Origin: Asterella californica
Taxonomy: Eukaryota > Streptophyta > Marchantiopsida > Marchantiales > Aytoniaceae
NCBI GenBank assembly: GCA_036924285.1
Contig: JAYKYS010000005.1
Location: 2,728,001 to 2,792,000, forward strand
Reading direction: 5' to 3'
DNA length: 64,000 nt
Of this stretch, positions 44,916-55,228 are shown piece after piece. The notes under the pieces are model-generated. The model was given only the letters and a program-made list of their open reading frames with translations. It ran no database searches and was not told the DNA's origin. The stretch's first letter is position 1. The number at the start of each line of letters is the position of its first letter. A program made the translations under genes and the position numbers.

Positions 44916-46287
44916 TGTCGCGCTACTTGGCGGCTACATGCTTGACTTCTACTCCGACGCTTAGGTTTGGTAGTTCTAGGAGTTAGCTCATATTACTTCT
45001 AGTCCTTTATGTATATGTTTGACACCTTTGCATACGGTGTTAACACTATTTTGAGTCCTAGTAGGCTTATAGTATGTTAGTTATCTTGTTCAAGCATTTG
45101 TGCGCTTGTGCAAGTGACTTCTTACTTGTCTATGACGTTCAATGTACATAACTTAGGGTTTCCATGCTGAAAGGGGTTTGAGCTCATGGGTTGTACTTAC
45201 TTGTCACCCATGCACGCTTTCTAGCTAATTTAAGTTATTTTTCGGGACTATGTGTCATTTTAGGTAGTTTAAGTTTTACGCTGGCACTCTAGGGGGCTTG
45301 ACGTGGTAGCTTATGAGTGTAGATAAGTTACCAGGTAGTTTAAGGCACAAAAGGACAGTCAAGTGGAGCTATGAACTCCCATTGGTCCATTTTTGTCTTT
45401 TGTAAAACTCTAAGTTTAGAAACAGAGCTCTAGAGTGGATTTCGAGCATTTGGTGAGGTATCTTCGAAATCTGAGAACACAGGAAGAGAGAGCTCGTCGG
45501 GCCAAGCACTGTCAGTGAAATTTTTGCTCGATTTGGATCAATAAACAAGGAGTTATGCCCAATTGAAGTTCGGATTGTGCCAAAACTGCATCACTTTTGT
45601 TGATTTTGGGGTTTTCGGTGCCATTTGCAGCAGAATTGAGGAAATCACTTCAAAACTTCGTGGTTGCGTTCACTGTCAAGAGGGCTACGACTGTCCAAAA
45701 AGTTTCGAATCATTTGAGTAACTGATTAATTCAGGGCGGCCGCTGAAGCAGAGGGGGTCTGAAAAGCTCTTAATCTAGAGCAGCGACTTCAGAGGAGGAG
45801 ATCTGGAGTTCTGTGTACATTCAGGAGTCCCAACTTCACAGGGATGTTCAGTATCCTGTAGACTTCAAATACTGTGAGAAGATTTGAAATTCATCTATCC
45901 AATTCTCTGTTCTAGGTCAGAATAGCTGTCTAGTACCAGAAATTGCCATAATTCTCTTATTCAGAACTTTTCTGTCAACATCTCAGTGCTAGAATTCAAT
46001 CTCAGGCTGAAACTTCGTGTGTGTGTTCAGTAGTGCCTCATTTACATGTAGGGGAAGTTTAGAAGTCTAAACCTTCATAGTTTCCCTCTCTTTGAGTGCC
46101 AAAGTTCACCGTCTAAACCTATTACTACTAATGAGACCTAGATTTCGCTTTTTGAGCATATTAGAGGATCCTACACTCCTGTGTGAGTGTTTATAGCTCC
46201 TGTTGTGACCTGAAAGCCAACCTCTTGAGTAAACAACCACAGCCAGAAGCTCGACGCTTTCCTAGGTAGACGGATCACACTCCGACA
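44916..46287 (+). repeat. Family-C LTR
   Basis: It starts TGTCGCGCTA after the tract AGAGGGGGTGGA and ends CACTCCGACA. It is clearly related to the element A LTR (for example GCCAAGCACTGTCAG and the AATAA region near 45540) but well diverged. The leader after it holds TGATGAACTCGACGTGA, close to the primer site of family D. Confidence 0.85.
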
Positions 46288-46362
46288 TACTCTCTTTTGA
46301 TGAACTCGACGTGAAACACCTAGGGTGGGAGTTTTCTTGAGAGTGTTACAGGATCAGATATC

Positions 46363-47058
46363 ATGACCAACCAAGGATCATCAAGTGGAGGTGCTGCTGT
46401 TGCTCAGCAACCTGCTCAGTTGGATGCTGCTACGATGAAGATGTTCCAAGCTTTTCACATGTTTATGCAGCAGCAGCAGAGCACAGAGAGGAAGGAGGTG
46501 TTAGCAACCAAGGCGTTGCAATCTGTGGTGCACCAGATGGACCAGTTCAAGGGTACAGATATTTCCAAGTATGTGCGATACTATGCTAGGGAGATGGAGG
46601 TGAACAAGTATCTGAGAAAGAGATGGTGGACAACTTTGAGCTTGCTGTTGTCCTTGAGATTCATGGACGTGTGAAGGAGCTCAAGCAGCAGCAAGGACAG
46701 AGTTGGGAGAGCTTTATGCGAGCTTTGAAGGAGGAGTACTACACTGAAGATTCAGAGAGGGTGACCAAGAGAACGTTCTTGGAGTGGGTGGTTAAGCCTA
46801 ACAAAGGTTTGTCTGTAAATGAGTTGTTAAGAGAGTTTGATCGTCAGTATGCTCAGCTTTCTAGGACAGAAAAGCTTACACTAGAGGTGGAGAAGACAGA
46901 GCTTTTTCTACAAGCAGCGGACGTGACTATTCAGGAGAAGCTTGAGCTGTTGTTGGAAGACAAGAGTGAGGAGAGAGGATTGAAGACTGATTGGAAGGAG
47001 GTTGAAGAGGCTGTCTCTTTGCTGACCAAGAGACAGAGAAGAAGGGACAAGGTGGTGG
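46363..47058 (+). pseudogene. Family-C gag, N-terminal part
   Basis: The start MTNQGSSSGGAAVAQQ leads into a Gag helical region (KMFQAFHMFMQQQQ, ATKALQSVVHQMDQFKG). A frameshift near 46610 moves the frame to NFELAVVLEIHGRVKE ... EEYYTEDSERVTKRTFLEWV ... TELFLQAADVTIQEKLE, all aligned with the gag of A and D. It is cut at about 47058, within TKRQRRRDKV, where the LTR tail begins. The zinc knuckle and protease are absent. Confidence 0.85.
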
Positions 47059-47180
47059 TAATCCTACACTCCTGTGTGAGTGTTTATAGCTCCTGTTGTG
47101 ACCTAAAAGCCAACCTCTTGAGTAAACAACCACAGCCAGAAGCCCGACGCTTTCCTAGGTAGACGGATCACACTTCGACA

Positions 47181-47530
47181 ACGTGACGCAATGAGACACG
47201 TCTTGTGACCTCATCTCTCTCCACATACAAGTATCGCTGTACTTGTATGCCTGCCTGCAATATCACAGCTAAACCTGTGCTGATCCCTCCAAACAGCTCC
47301 AGCACACACACACCCTCTTTTGCATACTGCCATGCAATGAGAGTCGTATCCAATGGTGTTAAGGTCACAAGGTCAGTAACAGGAACACCCTGATGTTCCT
47401 CTACTGGCGGTACAAAGACTTCACTCCAAGCTTGTTGTACCAACCGATCGGCATACTGCTGCAACTCTCCACTCGAACTCCAGAGTGGAACATCCAAAGC
47501 AGATGGTACTAACGTAGATATGCTAGGCAT
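47181..47530 (-). pseudogene. Family-B C5 cytosine methyltransferase, SAM-binding part
   Basis: The minus-strand ORF reads ...DTTLIAWQYAKEGVCVLELF, then GGISTGLAVILQAG, then YLYVERDEVTRRVSLRHV. LELFGGISTG is motif I (SAM-binding FxGxG-type loop) and YVERD is motif II of DNMT-type enzymes. The family-C fragment interrupts the ORF at 47181, and the catalytic half continues at 44674. On rejoining, the frame is off by one and the linker between motifs II and IV is short, so a deletion is likely. The preceding linker (47530-47700) is also frameshifted. Confidence 0.8.
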
Positions 47531-47697
47531 GTCCTCTACCTTCTCAAAGACCGGAGTATCTCCACATGGGCATTGTCCTCTAACAACTCGTCAGGCCAAG
47601 TGATGACCGAATTGAACCCTGCAACGGATGCCATCGTCTCTGATGTAAGCTCTGTTGTCCCAACTCAAGCACTGAACCGCATTGGTAAGCGGCTCAC

Positions 47698-48790
47698 TCA
47701 TCCCTCACCGGACTGCCAACCTGGTCTGTAAGATGCTGTCTCTGTCCAATAGTCGATCACGAACCCCATAAGATACAATACAACACCTCCAACCAATACA
47801 TCATAAGACTTCGTGGCCGTAACGATAGCCTTGGCCCTCACCATGGAACCATCCGTAGGATGATCTGGTCTAACTCCCATCGTCAGCAACTCGCGTGTCA
47901 TGTGTAGAGTTGTACCTCTTGATCCTCCTAGAAATGTCTGTAGCTGGAATGGACATCTCTCCACTTCGGACTTCCTCAGCCCCAAACCGATACACGCCGC
48001 CTTCCCCAACATCAACGGTTGGGCTACAGAGTCTAACAACACTTTTTGTGGTCGATATATCTTCCCTGAAGGTGCCACCAAACAGAAGATACCACTTCTG
48101 TTGTCCAACAACACCACATCTGGTGTCAATCCAGCACGGTCAATTGTCGGTCTAGCTGGTAATTCATCTAGTCTGGCAGTCGCCGCTTGCCAAGTACCAC
48201 TAGTAGCTGTCCTGATCTTTGACTCCATGGACACATCTACCGCCTCTTGCTGAACCACTTCAGCGCTAGAGGTAACCACATCCTCGCTCTCACTGAGCGT
48301 GACTGCCAACTGGAACACTGGAGCCAAGCTGACTCCCAATGCCTTCATATCCGTGGCTGAAAATAGTGAGGCTCGTAGCCGCCCCCAACATCAGGTTCGA
48401 CGTTGCATCTACAGACATCGAAGGTTGACTTGCATCACCTCCACTCCTGGATGTAGATGCCTTCAATTCCACTACACCATCGGTAGGTCATTTAGAACCA
48501 TAGACGTGGTCCTCAACGCCTCTGATAACGTGAATGATTGAGGAAGCATGGCCTGTCTACCAGCCTCCCCGCGTTGTGGATCCAACTCCACCGACGCACC
48601 TCGTGGCTCAGAGACACGTATTGCACTCCGAGTCACTACCGCAGATGCCTCAATCTGCGTCACACCAGCCATGAAGTCGAAGTCACCTCCTTCTCCTCCA
48701 TAAGATGTGGAAGCTTCTGTTCCACCAGATCTCCGCTGAGCCATAGTCATACTAGTTATTCTTTGCTCCAACTGCTCAATCCGAGCAGCC
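47698..48790 (-). pseudogene. Family-B linker and retropepsin-like protease region
   Basis: Fragments 48792-48472 and 48472-48290 form a Ser/Thr-rich linker after gag, including an amphipathic helix (MAARIEQLEQRITSMTMAQ). ORF 48348-47698 contains VLLDSVAQPLMLGKAA, which aligns with the D-S/T-G loop of retropepsins but has Val in place of Gly, then MGVRPDHPTDG and VLVGGVVLYLMGFVIDYW. The Gly-to-Val change should abolish protease activity. The region overlaps the gag ORF by 35 bases in another frame. Confidence 0.65.
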
Positions 48791-50213
48791 ATATCGGCTC
48801 TGACGTCGTAGCAAGCGGTGGATCGACTGGTCCTCTCTCAGGTGTTGGACCTCTATCTCCATCTCGACCACCACGGCCTCCATGAGCTCCTTCGCCTCGT
48901 CCACGATCAGCCTTCCCTTGCCGTAGCTCAGGATGAAGATCAAAACAACGGTCACTACTGTGACCTGGTCGTCCGTAATGCTCACATTGTCTAGGCACCG
49001 CTTGAGACGTCTCAGATGTCTCATAACCACCTCTCCTTTGTGGACAATCCTTCTGCTGATGAGGACCATCACACGTCCAGCAAGGACCTGCTTGCTGCTG
49101 ACTAGAGAAAGATGGCATGGGCTTCTGCCCACCAGATCCTCCAGCACCTCCATGAGATCGTGAGTGTTCAGCACGATCCTTACCCTCACCACCACCAAGC
49201 TGTTGTGCAGCATGTGATCCTCGAGAAGAGGAGGTCGCTCCATGTGATGCGTCTCTGCTGAATCCAGCAGTCACCACCCTCTCCTCTACCATGTTGAGCT
49301 CTATCCGCTCACCCAAACCAAAGACAACGGCCAAAGTCGGAGCGGTGTCTCTAAGAAGAGTGACATCTCTGACTCTCTTACGCAGCTCCTTGTCTAGTAT
49401 CCCATACCAGAACTGGACTGCTTGTGCTTCTGTCACCCCTTCGGTAACGCTGATCAATCGCCTCATGCGAGTAAACGCCTCGCGTAGGCTTTCTCCAGTC
49501 TTTCGCTGGAACTCTTGCAGACTCCTCAACTTGTCGGTCCGCACACCTTGATGGTTCTTCTTCAAATAGTGGAAGAACTGAACCACATGGTTAAACCCTA
49601 GTGGTATCCTGCTCGTACTACCACCTGCTCTACTACTAGTAGACGCATCGCTGGTAGCAGATACTCTGCCACCCGTGGATGTACCACTGCTACTGACACC
49701 CGAAGTCGTAGGTGCTACACCTCTCAAAACTGCACCAGTAGTGATAGAAACGTAGTTGGGAGACCAGTGTTGTCTCCACAACTCGATCTCAACACCGCAG
49801 TCTCGTCTGAACTCGTGGTAATCATCCATCGGCGGTCCCTCCAAGTGCTGAAACAAACCCTTCCACGCCATGAAAAGTGTAAACAGCTGTGGGTTCCGCA
49901 TCTGCTGCAGGTCGTACCAACTGTCGAACTCCTGGATGAAGTCATCCAGCTCAATGGTACCCACAGTACCCGAGTAACGTCGAGGCCCCTTCGTGACCCC
50001 ATAGATCTCGTCCATGTCCCACAACAATGATGTGGTGACACTAGACTCACCACTAGAAAACGCACTGTCTGCGTCTGACTCGTCCTTCGGAACAACCAAC
50101 GACAGTGGTGTAGGTAGTCGGTACCTCACCCCACTCCGTGTATACCCATTTTCTGAGAAGTCCTCACAAGAACCTCCCGAGAACTCCGTGGTGATAGAAT
50201 CTCGCGGACACAC
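48756..50213 (-). CDS. gag: Family-B gag, intact ORF
   Basis: 485 codons, open throughout. Residues about 80-330 are the retrotransposon Gag region (FDSWYDLQQMRNPQLFTLFM, AWKGLFQHLEG, LRSLQEFQRKTGESLREAF, TRMRRLI). A basic Gly/Ser-rich part follows, with a zinc-knuckle variant CWTCDGPHQQKDC (CX2CX3HX4C) and a degenerate second one, CEHYGRPGHSSDRC, in which the second Cys is Tyr. The start at 50213 is the first ATG after the leader. Gag assembles particles and binds RNA. It is the only intact ORF of this otherwise decayed element, and it could supply Gag in trans. Confidence 0.85.
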   Translation of the reverse strand: MCPRDSITTEFSGGSCEDFSENGYTRSGVRYRLPTPLSLVVPKDESDADSAFSSGESSVTTSLLWDMDEIYGVTKGPRRYSGTVGTIELDDFIQEFDSWYDLQQMRNPQLFTLFMAWKGLFQHLEGPPMDDYHEFRRDCGVEIELWRQHWSPNYVSITTGAVLRGVAPTTSGVSSSGTSTGGRVSATSDASTSSRAGGSTSRIPLGFNHVVQFFHYLKKNHQGVRTDKLRSLQEFQRKTGESLREAFTRMRRLISVTEGVTEAQAVQFWYGILDKELRKRVRDVTLLRDTAPTLAVVFGLGERIELNMVEERVVTAGFSRDASHGATSSSRGSHAAQQLGGGEGKDRAEHSRSHGGAGGSGGQKPMPSFSSQQQAGPCWTCDGPHQQKDCPQRRGGYETSETSQAVPRQCEHYGRPGHSSDRCFDLHPELRQGKADRGRGEGAHGGRGGRDGDRGPTPERGPVDPPLATTSEPIWLLGLSSWSKE

Positions 50214-51783
50214 TCTCTAACTAGAATGTCAAAATTCTTGTCACCACTGCAACTACAACTTGCTTATCCCTGCTCCTACTGAGCTCACCTATCCCTTACT
50301 AGGACAGTCAAGGTAAGGGCAACTTGTACCTACCATCATCACAAGCAGCCTCCACGGTCTGTTGGTCGTCACTCCAACTGCACCGTGAGAGAAACAAAAG
50401 TAGTCTGACTGATCATCACTCCAACCTCACTACCGACAGCACACTAGAGTGAACTCACTCCGGAAATCAAACGCCAACACAAGCAAACGCGACGCACAAA
50501 CAAGAAGCAGAATATGGAGAGGTTCCAACCACAAGAAGTCCAAACGATAACCCTCCACACTCAAACATTCACATAAAGAGAAACCCAACCCCACCCGGAC
50601 TGACACGTCTTCTTCGATGACCACATGCACAATATATGACCACCGACTGTTATAACCTGTACCTAAGGTCACTAACTAGACGTCCATATCTCTAGTTCCA
50701 AAAATATCAATAGCTCATCCAAGACAACTGCCACCAACTGCCTCCATACGCATCTTTTCGGTATAGACAAACACTACCACAACAGCAGCTTCCCCCTAGT
50801 ACTCTGGGATCGCCCTACCACTCCTCTAGGAACATGCAAGCAGGTCTCCTACTACCTTAAACCAGCCCCTAAGTACTTGCACGCATCCCTGTAAGACACC
50901 AAGAGCTATTGGTCTAGTGGTACAGCCAAAGTTAAGACTACAGAGTTAAGCGTCCAAGTCCAGAAATAGTGTTGAGATGGGTGACCTATTGGTTTTACAC
51001 TTCCTACACAACTGAAACTTGGATACCTCTCTCACGCACGCCAGCAAGCTGACTTGCGACGGGCGCGGGCTCAGGCTCAGGCTCCGCTCTGCCTCCGCAC
51101 TCCGCTCTCACGCCTCCGCACTCATGCACCTCTGCTCCTCAGCCAATTTGACACTCGCAGACAGGATTACGTCAGACTTTGACCAACTCGTGACCTTCTT
51201 CGGCTTGTAACTTCGTCATTCTTTCACCAAATCGAATGATTTTTGGTGCGTTGGAATCGTCTTTCCGACGCGCATCTACTGCACTCCTCAGAACCAAAGA
51301 TTGTCGACCCACGCCAACCTGATACTCGTCGATGCACTTCGGCTGATCTAAAACTCGTCACAAAATCTGTCATCAGAAATTTCGACTTCTCATAACTCGT
51401 AAACGACTCGACCAAACTTCGTGAAACTTCGTGCACTAGGACAGTGTTCTCAGCGCGCTTCCAACGAGTCCACATTGGCTTGACAATGTTGACTATTTCG
51501 TCTGTCACGCCCAAATACGCACTTCAGTCCGAAATAGGTCACTTCAACACATTCCGCCAAATTTCAGCAGCGCTTCCGCACTACCTCATCACCAAATCAA
51601 CTGAGAACAAGTTCAGACAACGCCCATCCACACAACGATCGATCACAACACCCAAAATGAACTACTCCACGCACGCACGAACTCGCAAATCGAAGATATC
51701 AACGATCTGTCAACTCTGGAGATACCATCGATAGCAATCTGCTACCTGAATCCCTCTACCAGGCCTCGCAATCTGAGTTCTTC
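50214..51783 (-). promoter_or_regulatory. Family-B leader between A1 and gag
   Basis: About 1.57 kb without a supported ORF, colinear with 6431-8070 in the other 5' copy. It does not contain the B repeat, unlike an ordinary 5' LTR of this family would. Any promoter and primer binding site should be here or in A1; I could not identify a TGG-starting site with confidence. Confidence 0.55.
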
Positions 51784-52078
51784 AAGTGATAACAAGGTAT
51801 GTACTCACTCCACCATGCCAACAGACACTAGACAATCACTACAGTCGAGCCAAATCCACTCTGTGCTCGCAGAGAATCCAAATCTCACTCACAAGACTAC
51901 CCACCATAGCCAGGAGCTTGAAGGCTCAACTTGAAGAACTGAGGTCTCCAAGCCCTACCTACGAAGTATACCCCTTGTGGGCACTCCTACCAACTTGTCC
52001 TAACTGCACTAACGGTCTTATCGAGATTCCTCACTTCGCACTCGGTCAACCTAGTTGAGTAGCCAAACTGACGTGACA
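51784..52078 (-). repeat. Family-B 5' terminal repeat A1
   Basis: 295 bp beginning TGTCACGTCA at 52078, almost identical to A2 (38018-38312). The similarity stops exactly at AAGTGATAAC on the plus strand. Beyond it, A1 continues into the leader while A2 continues into B2. Confidence 0.85.
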
Positions 52079-52082
52079 AAAT

Positions 52083-53184
52083 GCACCAGTATCCCTCAGC
52101 GCTACCTTCCCATCCTTCCAGAAGATCACTCCTTGCTGCAGAATATCAGTGAACTCCTTGCAATCTCTGCGTGGATGATCAGTACCATCGCACCAGATAC
52201 ACCGCTGGATCCAGCCTTGCTTCTCAACCGGTCTTGTTCCGCTTGTAGATCCTTTTTCTTCCAATCTTGTGAGCTTGATCTGCAGATCTCGCATTCCACG
52301 CAAAATCTCCTCAAGGTTTGAATCATCCTTTTTCGGAGATACCATAGGTGTCTGAACAACTGGAACAATTGAAACAATTGGTACTACTTGTCTAGCAACA
52401 TGAACCACTGATCGGATCACAGGAACAGGTGTTACAGCAGTCGATGTTGGTGCCAGTCTCCTAACAGGAACCTTCTCTCGTCTTCGTTCCCTCTTGGTAA
52501 GCAGACCAACAGCTTCTTCAACCTTCTTCCAGCTACTGGTCAATCCATCGTCCTCCTCCCGGTCTTCCAGAAGTACCTCTAGCTTCTCCTGCAACTTCTC
52601 ATCTGCAGCCCGAAGAAATAGCTCTGTCTTGTTGGATTGCAACGTCAACTTCTCCATCCTGGTCAACCGTGAAAACTGCTTCTCAAACTCTCTGAGCAAC
52701 TCAGTAGCTTGTTCCTTGGTTGCTCAATCCACTCCAAGAATGATTTCTTAGTGATCCGATCAGAGTCCTCCAAGAAGTACTCATCCATCAAGGCACGAGC
52801 AAACGTCTCTCAATCCTTGTTAATATGCTTCCTTAGCATTTTAACATGATCCCTAATCTTTGGAGATGCTGTTAACTCAAACGTCTCAATCATCTCATCT
52901 TCTGAGACTCGGTTCAGCTTCATTTTCTTCACATAATGCCTCAGATATCTTGAGACATCTCTCTCATCAAACTGGTCAATCCTGCTGACCACCGCTTGTA
53001 GCGCCTTTGTTGTCAAAGCTTCCTTCCGCTCATCAGACTGTTGTTGTCGTAAGAACATAGTGAAAGCTTGGAACATCGATGCAGTCGTCGGATCCAACTG
53101 CACCTTTGGTAACCCACCTGAACCACTAGCTCCATCTCCATCACCTTTTCCATCCCCACTCATGACTGCCAATCTCTTCTTCAA
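52083..53184 (-). pseudogene. Family-D gag, N-terminal part
   Basis: ORF 53184-52810, probably starting at the internal ATG of MSGDGKGDGD, carries SMFQAFTMFLRQQQ and DERDVSRYLRHYVKK. After a frameshift, ORF 52699-52083 gives MLREFEKQFSRLTRMEKLTL, a Val/Pro-rich linker and the zinc knuckle CIWCDGTDHPRRDC. It stops at the insertion of element B. It aligns throughout with gag of A and C. Confidence 0.85.
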
Positions 53185-53201
53185 AGTTCACACACAGACC
53201 T

Positions 53202-53218
53202 TCACGTCGAGTTCACCA
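53202..53218 (-). promoter_or_regulatory. Primer binding site, family D
   Basis: On the minus strand TGGTGAACTCGACGTGA starts 4 bases after the 5' LTR. Family C has the same sequence with one change after its LTR (near 46298). The cognate tRNA is not identified. Confidence 0.6.
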
Positions 53219-53222
53219 CTTA

Positions 53223-55228
53223 TATCGCGTCGGATTTTGCATGAAGGAGCGAGGTTCCTGACTGTGGAGATGTTGTGTGCTGAAACAGAGACAAGAGAAA
53301 AACAACCACGAAAACGAACGTTGCGATATATACTAACTTCAAATGTATGTACACTGCCGGTTCTTTCTCCTAAGAGCACAGAACTGAAAAACAGACCAAA
53401 GCGGTCTGTAACCTACTTCAAAGCCCTTAAAAACAACCCCCTGATTCTCAACCCTGGCCGAAAAACACCGAAGCGTAGCTCAAAGTAAGAGAAACTTCTC
53501 TTTGCTAACAAGCAGAGCCACAGCAGTATCACGCGATCCAAACCCAGGTCCAAACCACATCCATGTACAAATTCCTAGCTAAAGCTAGCTACCACAAGCT
53601 GTATATAGCCAACTAGAACTCTAACGAACTCAAAAGAGCAAAACCGTAGCGAAGAAACCGAAAAAGGTCTATTTGTGAACTTCTTCCTTTCTCCGAACGG
53701 ACTTCAGATGTCGATAGGGTCTCCTCCGCTGACTCCATTAACCCAAGAAACCTTCAGATCTGACTTCCAACAGCCGAGATATCGCCGATTTTCGATCGCA
53801 GGTGACCAAACCTTCAAAAACTCCTCCCTGCGGCTAAAAACCGCGCACACCGCACAAACGGATCATCTAAACTGATATCCATCTTCCCTGACAGATAGAT
53901 CTAGCTATTACGAACCCAATGAGACTCCAAACAAGTCGTTTGGAGTTCCCCTTGCAAAACCACGCAAGAAATTTGGTCGTAGGTTGCAAAAAAACTGACG
54001 TAAATAGACTCCTTGCGGCTCAAACTCGCTCACCTCACCCAAACCAACAATCCAATCCACGTATTGTCTTCTCCTATGCGTAGATGAAGACTCCTTGGTC
54101 GTGTAGGCACCAAGAACGAAGAGCTTGACACATCGATCGTGAAGAACAACCCAATTTTAGGTCGCAGGCGATGAAAAATCTGACGCAAGCGCTTCCATGC
54201 GAGCCAATTTCACTCAAAACTCCTAAACCGTCCGATGAAACTTGGTATCGTCTTCAATTTCCTGTAGAACTCGGTGTTCTGATCCCGATGGATCCAAGGA
54301 CAGCAAGTTTGGACTCCGGAACGGTCCGAACGGTCCAACTCTCCTTCACAGATAACTGGAATCTCTAAATTTCTCTCTTGCATCTCAATTTCTCTCAGTA
54401 CACATCCTCCGATCCGTCTCTTCTCAAACCGTCTTAACCTGTGCGTAGCCTGCACAGATCTGAACCCGATGACACCTTGCGCGCATGTATTGGACTTCTC
54501 AATTCTCCAAAACGTCTATCGACAGACCGCAGGAACAAGCAAGCCCCTTAAGCAGCCCCCTTGTAACAATCTCTGTACGTACGAAATTCTCTCAATTATA
54601 AATGAAGCTGGCCCCTTGCGTCTTTGATATAACGTCTGAAGCCTCCAATACCCAGTCAGCAAGTAAACTAAGGCCTAGCTTGATTTTTCCTTCTTTCGAG
54701 TCGCATAACTTCTTCACCATACGTCCAAACGAAGTAAACAAAATGCCTATGAAAAGCTGACAACGAGCTCTACCCATTGATGAGATGAAAGTGGAGATCC
54801 GAAATTGTGCCAAAAGCCTGTAAGCTGAGACCTAGCTTGTTTTCTTCATCTTTCGGGTCTTGTAACTTCTCCACTAGGTGTCCAAACGAAGTAGATGAAG
54901 TGCCTATGGAAAGCTGACAAGGAGCTCTACCCATCTGTGCAATGAAAATGGAGATCTGAAATGATGCCAAAAGCACGTAAATTGGGACCTAGCTTGTTTT
55001 CTCCATCTTTCGGATCTTGTAACTTCTCCACTATGTGTCCAAACGAAGTACATGAAATGTCTATGAAAGCTGACAAGGAGCTCTACCCATCTGTGCGATG
55101 AAAATGGAGATCTGAAATGATGCCAAAAGCCCGTAAGCTAGGGCCTAGCTTGTCTTTCTCATGAGTGTCTTTGGAGCGACAAGCATCGAAGTCTGAATTT
55201 CAGATAGGAGCCGGTCCACGACACGACA
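53223..55228 (-). repeat. Family-D 5' LTR
   Basis: 2006 bp, uninterrupted. It starts TGTCGTGTCG at 55228 and ends near 53223 (CGCGATA). It serves as the reference for the split 3' LTR and shows the unoccupied version of the element A target near 53724-53740 (CTCCTCCGCTGACTCC). The flank at 55229 is ACGT. Confidence 0.92.

Larger units (their letters stand above)
44675..47180 (+). mobile_element. Family-C retroelement fragment in permuted order
   Basis: Order on the plus strand: end of pol (44695-44867), polypurine tract, complete 1372-bp LTR (44916-46287), leader and the first part of gag (46363-about 47058), then only the last 120 bp of another LTR (about 47061-47180). ACGTG flanks the whole block (44670-44674 and 47181-47185), and the family-B methyltransferase resumes on both sides. 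The block therefore looks inserted as one unit with a 5-bp duplication, although its left end is not an LTR end. Confidence 0.7.
37912..52078 (-). mobile_element. Family-B retrotransposon carrying methyltransferase and PHD finger
   Basis: The minus-strand order is A1 terminus, leader, gag, protease, methyltransferase, RT, RNase H, integrase, PHD finger, B1-A2-B2 termini. It is inserted in D's gag. The flanks are AAGT (37908-37911) and AAAT (52079-52082). If the duplication was AAGT, excision restores a gag reading frame aligned without a gap to element A. It contains a solo family-D LTR (40474-42489) and a family-C fragment (44675-47180); without these it is about 9.6 kb. Gag is intact but pol and the methyltransferase carry stops, so this copy is dead. 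Confidence 0.85.
22128..55228 (-). mobile_element. Family-D Ty3-type retrotransposon with nested insertions
   Basis: On the minus strand: 5' LTR 53223-55228, primer site, gag start 53184-52083, gag/protease remainder 37907-36589, pol 36595-33141, G-rich primer tract and 3' LTR 33065-31583 plus 22632-22128. The outer flanks are ACGT on both sides (22124-22127 and 55229-55232), a 4-bp target duplication. Element A splits the 3' LTR and element B splits gag. Removing both gives a colinear element of roughly 10 kb. Several stops and frameshifts in gag and pol show it is no longer autonomous. Confidence 0.85.

Noticed and set aside
49291..50220. Plus-strand ORFs across the family-B gag
   Set aside because: Antisense shadows of the intact minus-strand gag ORF.
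37908..52082. Assigning family B to the DIRS/Ngaro order because of its split repeats
   Set aside because: A clear HHCC plus DDE integrase and Ty3-type RT are present, no tyrosine recombinase was seen, and a 4-bp duplication is plausible.
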